Shown here one piece after another: positions 52,110 through 61,299 of a stretch of 64,000 nt of DNA. The first letter of the stretch is position 1; each line of letters starts with the position of its first letter. Made by a program: the position numbers and the translations under genes. This DNA comes from an uncultured Sphingomonadales bacterium. Lineage in GTDB: Bacteria; Pseudomonadota; Alphaproteobacteria; Sphingomonadales; Sphingomonadaceae. The notes under the pieces were generated by a model that saw only the letters and a program-made list of their open reading frames with translations, was not told where the DNA came from and did no database searches. The stretch is from NCBI GenBank assembly GCA_937898525.1, contig CALCBC010000066.1, positions 49,677 to 113,676 of the forward strand, given 5' to 3'.

Positions 52110-53123
52110 ATGAGATTGGTGTTGGGCGGTGTGGCCGGTGTCCTGGGTCTGGCTCTCGCGGCCTGCGGATCGTCGAACTCGGACCCGAACCCGACGCCGA
52201 CTCCCACCCCGACGCCGACTCCCACGGGGACCCCGTCGCCCACGCCATCGCCCACGCCGGTGACCTACACGACGAGCGAGGCGGGACTGCAGTATACCAC
52301 CGAAGGAGGGGTGCAGCGCGTCGCGAATACCCAGGGGATCGGGCCGACGATCGGCACGATCTTCCGCTTCAGCCCCGACGACAACGGCTACGTCTACACG
52401 CTCCTCAACGGCACGGTGAACCCCACACCGTCCGAAACGGCGATCTTCACCCCCGCAAGCGGCAAAACCTGCGACCGCCCGACACTCTGCTTCGGCAATG
52501 GTTTCGCGTTTCAGCAAGTGCCGGCCGGGGCGGGGAACTATTTCCTGAGCCGGTTGATCGCGGGGCCCGGCAACCCGCTCATCGCACTCAATTTCACGGC
52601 TTTCGGGATATTCGAGGAAGCGTTCCTTGATAGTGCGGCGGGACCTCGCCTGCACGCCGACGTGCGCCCGTTCGCCTACGGGATCGCTTCTACAGGCTCT
52701 CAGATTCCGACGACCGGAAATGCCACGTTCAACGGCCTCGTCATCGGCCAGGCCACGGGCGACAAGCCGGGCGCTACCGGAACGTCGAACATCTACAAGA
52801 TCAGCGGCACCATGCAGCTGGTCGCCGACTACGCCGCAGGAACCGCGACGCTCAAGCTGACGCTGACCGGCGAGGCGACGGGCTGTACCACCTGCAGTCC
52901 GGATATCACCCTGACCTACGATTCCACGGCCGGCACGATCGCGGGGGGCGTCCTCACGTTCACCTTGCCGGGCAACGGCACGGCGCGCTTCTTCCTCGCC
53001 GGCGGTAACGGCGAGAACGACCTCGCAACCGAGGTGGCAGGTGCCTTCAGGCTCACTGCCGCCGATCCAAACGAGGCGGGCGTCACCATGGTGATTGCCG
53101 GCAGCGGCGGCGGACGCCGCTAG
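52110..53123 (+). CDS. TbpB-like surface lipoprotein with Pro/Thr linker
   Basis: 337 residues from ATG 52110. Lipobox ALAAC (Cys19), then a Pro-Thr/Ser-Pro linker (residues ~25-50). The C-terminal part matches the eight-stranded barrel of transferrin-binding protein B-like and Slam-dependent surface lipoproteins: NGTARFFLAGGNGENDLATE followed by VAGAFRL, equivalent to the FYG(P)xAxE-x-GG(T)F signature. Probable outer-membrane surface protein binding a host- or environment-derived ligand or haem; ligand unknown. Confidence 0.75.
   Translation: MRLVLGGVAGVLGLALAACGSSNSDPNPTPTPTPTPTPTGTPSPTPSPTPVTYTTSEAGLQYTTEGGVQRVANTQGIGPTIGTIFRFSPDDNGYVYTLLNGTVNPTPSETAIFTPASGKTCDRPTLCFGNGFAFQQVPAGAGNYFLSRLIAGPGNPLIALNFTAFGIFEEAFLDSAAGPRLHADVRPFAYGIASTGSQIPTTGNATFNGLVIGQATGDKPGATGTSNIYKISGTMQLVADYAAGTATLKLTLTGEATGCTTCSPDITLTYDSTAGTIAGGVLTFTLPGNGTARFFLAGGNGENDLATEVAGAFRLTAADPNEAGVTMVIAGSGGGRR
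52191..52226 (+). repeat. Two 18-bp tandem repeats in the Pro/Thr linker
   Basis: The 18-mer starting ccgacgccgactcccac occurs twice in succession (52191-52208 and 52209-52226, one mismatch), encoding PTPTPT units, and degenerate copies follow to about 52260. Such arrays can change linker length by slippage or recombination. Confidence 0.75.
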
Positions 53124-53142
53124 CCGAAGTCAGCAGAGGGCG

Positions 53143-53222
53143 TCACTCGAAGTCCCAGCCGCGCTCGCCGTGGCTGGCGATATCGAGGCCCTGACGTTCA
53201 TCTTCCTCGCCGATGCGCACAA
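53143..53222 (-). pseudogene. 3'-end remnant of an ammonium transporter gene
   Basis: On the minus strand this stretch reads RLVRIGEEDERQGLDIASHG and then ERGWDFE with a stop (TGA at 53143-53145). It matches the conserved C-terminal tail of alphaproteobacterial AmtB (GLRV-x-EEDE-x-EGLDI-x-THGERGW). Only about 26 codons remain; upstream (towards 53300) the frame no longer reads as a transporter, so most of the gene was lost by deletion or rearrangement. No glnK is nearby. Confidence 0.7.
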
Positions 53223-53351
53223 GGCGGGGCCGTGAAAGCCTCGCGTTTGCCCGGCGGCAGCACGGATGCTGCCGAGGTCAGGGCAAGCCACCAGCCGCCG
53301 ATCGGCGCGATGCCGGTTGAAGCAGTGGCAGGGCGCGCTAGGAGGGATGGA

Positions 53352-53813
53352 ATGCGCCTAGGACTCGCCCTGCTCGGTTTCCTGCTGCTCGCCGTACCCA
53401 CCCAGGCCCAGGACCGCGAGGTTCCTTACTGGGCTTCGCTACGCGCGGTTGAAGTGAACATGCGCGCCGGCCCCGGGGAAAGCTTCCCGATCGAATGGGT
53501 CTATCGCCGGAAGGGCCTGCCGGTGAAGGTCATTCGTGTCATGCAGGGCTGGCGCCTGGTCGAGGACCCTGACGGCAGCCGCGGGTGGATTCTCGCGAGC
53601 CTGCTGACGCCCGAACGGGGCGCTTTCGTGATCGGCGAAGGCCTCGCCGAGATGCGTGCCGAACCGTCGGCCAGCGCCGGGCTGCGCTGGCGGGTCGAAC
53701 CGGGTGTCTCCGGCCGGCTTGGCCGCTGCGAGGATGGGTGGTGCGAACTCGACGTCGGAGGACGGAAGGGCTGGGTGCGGGCCGATCGTCTGTGGGGGGA
53801 CGGAGACCCCTAG
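53352..53813 (+). CDS. Exported SH3-domain protein
   Basis: 153 residues from ATG 53352 with taggaggg 5 nt upstream. Signal peptide (LALLGFLLLAVPTQAQ). Two bacterial SH3 domains: SLRAVEVNMRAGPGESFPIE and a second, LAEMRAEPSASAGLRWRVEP with CEDGWCELDVGGRKGWVRAD. Usually binds peptidoglycan or proteins in the periplasm. The upstream open frame from 53232 has no support. Confidence 0.82.
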   Translation: MRLGLALLGFLLLAVPTQAQDREVPYWASLRAVEVNMRAGPGESFPIEWVYRRKGLPVKVIRVMQGWRLVEDPDGSRGWILASLLTPERGAFVIGEGLAEMRAEPSASAGLRWRVEPGVSGRLGRCEDGWCELDVGGRKGWVRADRLWGDGDP

Positions 53814-53855
53814 GCGGACGTTTCCCACAAGCCGGTTCGCGCCCGCCGGGCGGCT

Positions 53856-55052
53856 TCAGCAGAGTTCCACGGCGACCGCCGTGCCTTCGCCGCCGCCGAT
53901 GCAAAGGCTCGCGACGCCGCGCTTGAGGCCCTTCTGCTTCAGCGCGTTGAGCAAGGTGACGATGATCCGCGAGCCGCTGGCCCCGATCGGGTGGCCGAGA
54001 GCGGTCGCGCCGCCGTGGACGTTGATCTTCTCGTGCGGAATGCCGATGTCGCGCATCGCGAACATCGCCACGCAGGCGAACGCCTCGTTGACCTCCCACA
54101 GGTCGACGTCCTCGACGCTCCAGCCAGCCTTGGCCAGCACCTTGCGGATCGCGCCGACCGGCGCGGTGGTGAAGTCCTTCGGCTCCTGCGCGTGGGCGGC
54201 CATCGCCACGATCCGCGCGACTGGCGCCTTGCCCTGGGCCTGCGCCACGCTCTCGCGCGTCAGCACGAGCGCGGCGGCGCCGTCGGAGATCGAGCTGGAG
54301 GTAGCGGCGGTGATCGTACCGTCCCTGGCGAAGGCCGGGCGCAGTTCGGGAATCTTGGCCGGGTTGCCCTTGCCGGGTTGCTCGTCCGTGTCGACCGTGA
54401 CCTCTCCCTTGCGGGTCTTGACGACGACCGGGACGATCTCGTCGGCGAACGCCCCCGACTTGATTGCGTCGTTGGCGCGGGTCAGCGAGGCGATCGCGTA
54501 TTCGTCCATCTCGGCGCGGGTGAGCTGATACTCGTCGGCCGTAGCCTGGGCGAAAGTGCCCATTGCACGGCCTTCCTCGTAGGCGTCCTCGAGCCCGTCG
54601 AGGAACATGTGATCGTAGGCCGTGTCGTGCCCGATCCGCGCGCCCGAACGGTGCTTCTTGAGCAGGTAGGGCGCGTTGGTCATGCTCTCCATGCCGCCGG
54701 CGACGATCAGGTCGACGGAGCCGACGGCCAGCGCCTCGGAGCCCATGATCACTGTCTGCATGCCGCTGCCGCAAACCTTGTTGACGGTCGTCGCCTGGAC
54801 CGACTTGGGTAGCCCGGCCTTGAGCGCTGCCTGGCGCGCCGGCGCCTGGCCGAGACCGGCGGGCAGCACGCAGCCCATGTAGATGCGTTCGATCGCCTCT
54901 CCGTCGACGCCCGCACGCTCGACCGCGGCCTTGACGGCGGTGGCACCGAGCTCGGTGGCGGGGACATCGGCCAGCACTCCCTGCATCCCGCCCATCGGAG
55001 TGCGCGCGTAGGACAGGATGACGATCGGGTCGGATTCGCTGAACATGGGCAT
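53856..55052 (-). CDS. Acetyl-CoA acetyltransferase (thiolase)
   Basis: 398 residues from ATG 55052 (ATG 55046 also fits). Thiolase fold: acyl-forming cysteine in TVNKVCGSGMQTVIMGSEA, GGMESMTNAPYLL, the histidine segment VNVHGGATALGHPIGASGSR preceded by NEAFACVAMF, and the second catalytic cysteine in LCIGGGEGTAVAVEL. Condenses two acetyl-CoA (for polyhydroxybutyrate or ketone pathways) or cleaves acetoacetyl-CoA; the biosynthetic type is favoured by length and motif set. No phaB/phaC genes adjoin. Confidence 0.93.
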   Translation of the reverse strand: MPMFSESDPIVILSYARTPMGGMQGVLADVPATELGATAVKAAVERAGVDGEAIERIYMGCVLPAGLGQAPARQAALKAGLPKSVQATTVNKVCGSGMQTVIMGSEALAVGSVDLIVAGGMESMTNAPYLLKKHRSGARIGHDTAYDHMFLDGLEDAYEEGRAMGTFAQATADEYQLTRAEMDEYAIASLTRANDAIKSGAFADEIVPVVVKTRKGEVTVDTDEQPGKGNPAKIPELRPAFARDGTITAATSSSISDGAAALVLTRESVAQAQGKAPVARIVAMAAHAQEPKDFTTAPVGAIRKVLAKAGWSVEDVDLWEVNEAFACVAMFAMRDIGIPHEKINVHGGATALGHPIGASGSRIIVTLLNALKQKGLKRGVASLCIGGGEGTAVAVELC

Positions 55053-55623
55053 GGGAAACGGGGACCTCTTGCTTCGGTGAGGAAGGATGGGAATTACCTA
55101 GTAATGGTTCAGGGCGAACACAATCGACTGCTGCGGCTCCGGAACCTCGCAATTGCGGTTGCCTGCGTGGTTGCGGTCTCTGCCCCCTGAGCGGTGCAAT
55201 CGGTGGAATAACGCAATGTCGGCGGGCCGCTGCGGCAGCTTGCCGACATGGCCGGGATCGAGCAGCTCGCACGCGACCATCCCTACGGCGGCGACGTCGG
55301 CCCATCGAGAATCGTCGAACTGACACTGTCCGCCGCCCGCCACCGGGTGACCGCCCTGCGCGAGCTCGAGCGCGCGCATCCCGCGTGGCCCGAGCCGCTC
55401 GGCGGCTACAGCTTCGTCCATATCGCGATCGTACAGGGGAGCGGTTCGAAGGCAGGCAGCCTGCGGGGAGAAGTCGCGCCTCGGACAACAGAGCTGCGCC
55501 GCCTGCCGCGCGAGGAAGGTGCCGCGCAGACACGGGAATTCGCGCCAGCGTGGCCTTGCAGTATCCCGACCCAAAGCCTAGAGGCGCTGCAATTTCCAGC
55601 CTTCGAGTCACCCAGAGGCTTTA
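55053..55623. other. Intergenic region upstream of nuo, possible decayed ORF
   Basis: No gene is supported with confidence. A plus-strand frame starting at ATG 55248 has coding-like codon use for about 65 codons (MAGIEQLARDHPYGGDVGPS), then loses it and runs into nuoA in another frame. This may be a decayed gene. The nuo promoter must lie here; a clear site was not identified. Confidence 0.4.
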
Positions 55624-55998
55624 GTGGTCGACCTCTCGCAGTACCTGCCGATCCTGATCTTCCTGGCCATTGCGCTCGGGTTGTCGGCGCTGTTCGTGTT
55701 CCTGCCGATGGGCGTCGCCCGCCTCACCGGGACTCACAACCCGAACGCCGAGAAGCTCAGCGAGTATGAGTGCGGCTTCCCCGCGTTCGAGGACCCGCGC
55801 AGCCAGTTCGACGTGCGCTTCTACCTGATCGCGATCCTGTTCATCGTGTTCGACCTCGAGGCCGCGTTCCTGTTCCCCTGGGCAGTCAGCCTCGATCTGA
55901 CCGGCTGGCCCGGCTGGATCACCATGATGGTGTTCCTGTTCGAGCTCGGCGTGGGCCTCGCCTATGCGTGGAAGAAGGGGGCGCTGGAATGGGAATGA
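55624..55998 (+). CDS. nuoA: NADH-quinone oxidoreductase subunit A
   Basis: 124 residues from GTG 55624 (agagg 5 nt upstream). Complex I membrane subunit with three TM helices (YLPILIFLAIALGLSALFVF, FYLIAILFIVFDLEAAFLFP, WITMMVFLFELGVGLAYAW) and the conserved cytoplasmic loop YECGFPAFEDPRSQFDVRFY with its quinone-site cysteine. First gene of the operon; overlaps nuoB by 4 nt. Confidence 0.96.
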   Translation: MVDLSQYLPILIFLAIALGLSALFVFLPMGVARLTGTHNPNAEKLSEYECGFPAFEDPRSQFDVRFYLIAILFIVFDLEAAFLFPWAVSLDLTGWPGWITMMVFLFELGVGLAYAWKKGALEWE

Positions 55999-56573
55999 GC
56001 AACACCCCCGACAACCCTGTCGTGAATCCGGTGCTCCATCGCGACGGCACGCTGACGGCGGGCCAGGAGCGAGTACCAGATGGCGCGTTCGTCAATGCGA
56101 TCCAAGGCGAACTCGACAACAAAGGATTCCTCGTCACCTCGACCGAGGAGCTGTTCCAGTGGGCCCGTACCGGCTCGCTGTGGTGGATGACTTTCGGTCT
56201 CGCGTGCTGCGCGGTCGAGATGATCCACGTCAACATGCCGCGCTACGACATGGAGCGCTTCGGCGTGGCCCCGCGCGCGAGCCCGCGCCAGTCGGACGTG
56301 ATGATCGTCGCCGGCACGCTTTGCAACAAGATGGCCCCCGCGCTGCGGAAGGTCTACGACCAGATGTCTGATCCGAAGTACGTGATCAGCATGGGCTCGT
56401 GCGCCAACGGCGGCGGCTACTATCACTACAGCTATTCGGTGGTGCGCGGCTGCGACCGGATCGTGCCGGTCGACATCTATGTCCCGGGCTGCCCGCCGAC
56501 CGCCGAGGCTCTGCTCTACGGCGTGATGCAGCTGCAGCGGAAGATTCGCCGCGAAGGGACCATCGAGAGGTAG
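55995..56573 (+). CDS. nuoB: NADH-quinone oxidoreductase subunit B
   Basis: 192 residues from ATG 55995 (ATGA overlap with the nuoA stop); ATG 55989 would add two residues. Holds cluster N2: tandem cysteines in LACCAVEMIHVNM, plus ISMGSCANGGGYYH and VPGCPPTAEALLYG. Passes electrons to quinone. Ends 1 nt before nuoC. Confidence 0.96.
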   Translation: MSNTPDNPVVNPVLHRDGTLTAGQERVPDGAFVNAIQGELDNKGFLVTSTEELFQWARTGSLWWMTFGLACCAVEMIHVNMPRYDMERFGVAPRASPRQSDVMIVAGTLCNKMAPALRKVYDQMSDPKYVISMGSCANGGGYYHYSYSVVRGCDRIVPVDIYVPGCPPTAEALLYGVMQLQRKIRREGTIER

Positions 56574-56574
56574 C

Positions 56575-57501
56575 ATGGCGACCGTCCTGCATTCCGCCCC
56601 GCGCTTCGCTTCCAACGAAGGCGTGAGGGAGACGCTGAGCAAGGCGCTGGGCGACATGCTGATCGCCTCGAAGGAGGCTCACGGCGAGATCGTGCTCGGC
56701 GTCCAGCGCGAGCGGATCGCCGACGCCCTGAAGCTGCTGCGCGACGAGCACGAATATCAGCAGCTGATGGAGATCGCCGGTGTCGACTACCCGCAGCGCG
56801 AGGAGCGCTTCGAGGTGGTGTACATGCTGCTCAGCCTGACGAAGAACCACCGCATCATGGTCAAGGTGCGCGCCGCCGAGGACACGCCGGTGCCGACCGT
56901 GACCACGCTGTGGCCGGTCGCCGGGTGGCTCGAGCGCGAGGTGTTCGACCTCTATGGCGTGATCTTCGAGGGCAATACCGACCTGCGCCGGATCCTCACC
57001 GACTACGGCTTCGAGGGACACCCCTTCCGCAAGGACTTCCCGCTGACCGGCTACCAGGAGCTGCGCTACTCGGAAGAGGAGAAGCGCGTGGTCTACGAGC
57101 CGGTCGAGCTGCCGCAGGACTTCCGCACCTTCGAATTTCAGAGCCCGTGGGAAGGCGCCGATTACCCGCTGCCCGGCGACGAGAAGGCGATGATGCCGCC
57201 GGTGGTCGAGGTCAAGACCACCGAGAAGCCGCAGCAGACCGGTGCGGGGGAGAAGACCGACAAGAAGGCCGCCGAAAAGGTTGCGCCGGGCACGGCCACG
57301 GGGACGACCAATCCGGGGCAGGGCGATCCGGCGCCGGTGACCACGGCCAAGTCCGAGCCGAAGGCGCCGGAACCGACCGAGGCACGTCCGGCCAAGAAGC
57401 CGCGCAAGGGCAAAAGCCCCGACACGGCTGCGGCGACCGAGACAAAGCCGCGTGCGCCGCGCAAGCCGCGGGCAAAGAAGACCGACGGAGACGGCGCATG
57501 A
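56575..57501 (+). CDS. nuoC: NADH-quinone oxidoreductase subunit C with basic C-terminal tail
   Basis: 308 residues. The normal NuoC fold occupies ~residues 1-205 (EREVFDLYGVIFEGNTDLRR, LTDYGFEGHPFRKDFPLTGY). From ~210 there is a Lys/Pro/Ala/Thr-rich disordered tail (KTDKKAAEKVAPGTATGTT; KPRKGKSP; APRKPRAKKTDGDGA) of about 95 residues. The tail is basic and may contact nucleic acid, membrane or other subunits. Overlaps the cupin gene by 4 nt. Confidence 0.95.
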   Translation: MATVLHSAPRFASNEGVRETLSKALGDMLIASKEAHGEIVLGVQRERIADALKLLRDEHEYQQLMEIAGVDYPQREERFEVVYMLLSLTKNHRIMVKVRAAEDTPVPTVTTLWPVAGWLEREVFDLYGVIFEGNTDLRRILTDYGFEGHPFRKDFPLTGYQELRYSEEEKRVVYEPVELPQDFRTFEFQSPWEGADYPLPGDEKAMMPPVVEVKTTEKPQQTGAGEKTDKKAAEKVAPGTATGTTNPGQGDPAPVTTAKSEPKAPEPTEARPAKKPRKGKSPDTAAATETKPRAPRKPRAKKTDGDGA

Positions 57502-57869
57502 ACACGCCGGCCGTGATCAACCTGGCGGAGAAGCTTGGCGGCTTCTCCGATCACTGGAACCCCCGCATCGTCAACCGCTACAACGGCAACGAGGTGCGCC
57601 TTGCCAAGCTGAAGGGCGACTTCACCTGGCATGCGCATAGCGAGAGCGACGAACTGTTCCTCGTCCTGTCAGGCGAATTGGGCATCGAGTTCCGTGACGG
57701 CGTGTGCCGGCTGCAAGCGGGCGAAATGCTTGTCGTGCCGCGCGGCGCCGAGCACCGTCCATTCGCCGACGAGGAAGCGCACGTGCTGATGATCGACCGT
57801 GAGGGCGAACCCAACACCGGCGACAATCCGTCGTACATGACGCGGGAGAACCTGGAGACACTGGCATGA
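57498..57869 (+). CDS. Cupin-domain protein inside the nuo operon
   Basis: 123 residues. Single cupin barrel: metal motif 1 WHAHSESDELFLVLSGELGI and motif 2 GEMLVVPRGAEHRPFADEE. Coupled to both neighbours by 4-nt overlaps, so it is translated as part of the operon between nuoC and nuoD, where no complex I subunit is normally encoded. Role unknown; possibly assembly, metal or small-molecule sensing. Confidence 0.88.
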   Translation: MNTPAVINLAEKLGGFSDHWNPRIVNRYNGNEVRLAKLKGDFTWHAHSESDELFLVLSGELGIEFRDGVCRLQAGEMLVVPRGAEHRPFADEEAHVLMIDREGEPNTGDNPSYMTRENLETLA

Positions 57870-59080
57870 GCGCGCTCGTGCAGGAAACCTCGCCGACCAC
57901 CGGCGATGAGGTGATCACTAACTACACGATCAACTTCGGCCCGCAGCACCCGGCCGCGCACGGCGTTCTGCGCATGGTCATGGAGCTCGACGGCGAGATC
58001 ATCGAGCGGATCGATCCGCATGTCGGCCTGCTCCATCGCGGCACCGAGAAGCTGATCGAGTACAAGACCTACCTGCAGGCGCTGCCGTACTTCGACCGGC
58101 TCGACTACTGCAGCCCGCTGTGCATGGAGCACAGCTACGTGCTGGCGATCGAGAAGCTGCTCAATCTCGAGGTGCCGCTGCGCGCGCAGTACCTGCGCGT
58201 GCTGTTCGCCGAGCTGACCCGGATCTGCAACCACATGCTCAACATCGGCAGCCACGTCATGGACGTCGGCGCGATGACGCCGAACCTGTGGCTGTTCGAA
58301 ATCCGCGAGGACTGCCTCAACTTCTTCGAGCGCGCCTCGGGCGCACGAATGCACGCGGCGTGGTTCCGCCCGGGCGGCGTGCATCAGGACGTGCCGCCGA
58401 AGCTGCTGAGCGACATCGGCGAATGGCTCGACACCCGCCTGCCGCGGCTGTTCGAGGACGCGATGAGCCTGGTGGTCGACAACCGCATCTTCAAGCAGCG
58501 CAACGTCGACATCGCCAAGGTCAGCAAGGAAGACGCGATCCGCTGGGGCTTCTCGGGACCGATGATCCGCGCCGCCGGCATCCCGTGGGACTTGCGCAAG
58601 AGCCAGCCCTACGACGTCTACGACCGGATGGACTTCGAGGTGCCCGTCGGCACGAATTCGGACTGCTATGACCGGATGATGGTCCGCGTCGAGGAAGTGC
58701 GCCAGTCGGCCCGGATCATGAAGCAGTGCCTCGCCGAGATGCCCGAAGGTCCGGTGGCGAGCCTCGACCGCAAGGTGGTGCCGCCCAGGCGCGCCGAGAT
58801 GAAGCAGTCGATGGAAGCGCTGATCCACCACTTCAAGCTCTACACCGAAGGCTTCCACGTGCCCGCGGGCGAGGTCTACGTCGCAACCGAAAGCCCCAAA
58901 GGCGAGTTCGGCGTGTACCTGGTCAGCGACGGCAGCAACAAGCCGTACCGCTGCAAGATCCGCCCGACCGCTTTCAGCCACCTGCAGGCGATGGATTTCA
59001 TGAGCAAAGGCCACATGCTGCCCGACGCGACCGCGATCCTCGGCGCGATCGACGTGGTGTTCGGGGAGTGCGACCGCTAA
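57866..59080 (+). CDS. nuoD: NADH-quinone oxidoreductase subunit D
   Basis: 404 residues. Quinone-binding 49-kDa homologue: INFGPQHPAAHGVLRMVMEL, HVGLLHRGTEKLIEYKTYLQ, MTPNLWLFEIREDCLNFFER and the C-terminal DVVFGECDR. Separate from nuoC, as usual in alphaproteobacteria. Its stop overlaps the nuoE start by 1 nt. Confidence 0.97.
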   Translation: MSALVQETSPTTGDEVITNYTINFGPQHPAAHGVLRMVMELDGEIIERIDPHVGLLHRGTEKLIEYKTYLQALPYFDRLDYCSPLCMEHSYVLAIEKLLNLEVPLRAQYLRVLFAELTRICNHMLNIGSHVMDVGAMTPNLWLFEIREDCLNFFERASGARMHAAWFRPGGVHQDVPPKLLSDIGEWLDTRLPRLFEDAMSLVVDNRIFKQRNVDIAKVSKEDAIRWGFSGPMIRAAGIPWDLRKSQPYDVYDRMDFEVPVGTNSDCYDRMMVRVEEVRQSARIMKQCLAEMPEGPVASLDRKVVPPRRAEMKQSMEALIHHFKLYTEGFHVPAGEVYVATESPKGEFGVYLVSDGSNKPYRCKIRPTAFSHLQAMDFMSKGHMLPDATAILGAIDVVFGECDR

Positions 59081-59748
59081 TGGCCGACCGTCATTTCGAA
59101 CCCGATACTCCCGAGCTTCGCGCGCGCTGGGGCAACTTCGCCTTCACTCCGGCATGGGAGGCCAAGGCGAAAAAGGCAATTGCGCGTTATCCTGAGGGAC
59201 GCCAGCGCTCGGCGGTCATGGCACTGCTGGACTACGCCCAGCGCCAGGTCGGGGAAGAGACGAACACCCAGGGCTGGCTGCCAATTCCGGTGATCGAATA
59301 CGTCGCCCGCTATCTCGACATGCCGGTGATCCGCGTGCTCGAGGTCGCGACGTTCTACACGATGTACAACCTCGTGCCGGTCGGCCGCTTCCACGTCCAG
59401 GTCTGCGGCACGACGCCGTGCATGCTGCGCGGTTCGGACGATCTTCTCGCGGCGTGCAAGAAGCGCGGGATGAAGAAGGGCCATACGACCGAGGACGGGC
59501 TTTGGACGCTGACCGAGGTCGAATGCATGGGCAACTGCGCCTCGGCGCCGATGGTGCAGATCAACGACGACAACTACGAGGACCTGACGGCCGAACGGCT
59601 CGATTACATCCTCGACGAGCTCGCCGCCGGCCGCCAGCCGAAGACCGGCACGCAGGAGCCCGGCCGCCACTCGGTCGAGCCGCTCGGCGGGCCGACGACG
59701 CTGAAGGAAATGGTCCACGAGAACCATGATTACCGAGGGGAGTGGTAG
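59080..59748 (+). CDS. nuoE: NADH-quinone oxidoreductase subunit E
   Basis: 222 residues from ATG 59080 (TAATG overlap). Thioredoxin-like subunit holding [2Fe-2S] cluster N1a: cysteines in VQVCGTTPCMLRGSDDLL and TEVECMGNCASAPMVQIND. Start region WGNFAFTPAWEAKAKKAIAR. The ~40-residue C-terminal extension is polar. One nt separates its stop from the small membrane-protein start. Confidence 0.96.
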   Translation: MADRHFEPDTPELRARWGNFAFTPAWEAKAKKAIARYPEGRQRSAVMALLDYAQRQVGEETNTQGWLPIPVIEYVARYLDMPVIRVLEVATFYTMYNLVPVGRFHVQVCGTTPCMLRGSDDLLAACKKRGMKKGHTTEDGLWTLTEVECMGNCASAPMVQINDDNYEDLTAERLDYILDELAAGRQPKTGTQEPGRHSVEPLGGPTTLKEMVHENHDYRGEW

Positions 59749-59749
59749 C

Positions 59750-59895
59750 ATGGAGCTCCTCGTCCCCGTCGTCGTCGCGCTGCTGCTTGTGGTGGTCGCC
59801 TGGAAGCTGCTCAAGGGCCTGGTCAAGACGCTCGCCCTGGCCGCGATCCTCGTGCTCGCGGCGTTTTACGTGCACCAGTCCGGAGGGTTCGGCTG

Positions 59896-59896
<1 letters not shown>
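59750..59896 (+). CDS. 48-residue two-helix membrane protein in nuo
   Basis: A short gene, ATG 59750 to TGA 59894-59896, read as MELLVPVVVALLLVVVAWKL, LKGLVKTLALAAILVLAAFY, VHQSGGFG. Two hydrophobic segments flank a short basic turn (KLLKGLVK), giving a hairpin in the inner membrane. Tight coupling: its start is 1 nt after the nuoE stop, and its TGA overlaps the nuoF ATG. Such placement argues it is a real, translated gene. Possibly a complex I assembly or accessory subunit; no family recognised. Confidence 0.75.
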
Positions 59897-61188
<1,292 letters not shown>

Positions 61189-61290
61189 GCCAGGCGATTC
61201 GCCTTGCCATGGTCCACGCGCCCGACATGCTGCCCGTTGCGGTTGGCCTGACGATGGATTTGCGGCGTCGCGGACCGGCGCCGGTTGTCT

Positions 61291-61299
61291 GGGGGGGGG
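61291..61299 (+). other. Run of nine G directly before a start codon
   Basis: Nine consecutive G occupy 61291-61299, and the ATG of the next gene starts at 61300. A second frame from GTG 61185, overlapping the nuoF stop, enters the tract and would be in frame with the next gene if one G were lost. The tract may also act as the ribosome-binding site. Confidence 0.7.

Noticed and set aside
53198..53401. 67-residue minus-strand ORF over the Amt remnant and SH3 start
   Set aside because: It reads the remnant in the wrong frame; the AmtB tail is in another minus-strand frame.
55098..55574. 158-residue minus-strand ORF upstream of nuoA
   Set aside because: No recognisable domain, poor start context, overlaps a better coding-like plus-strand stretch.
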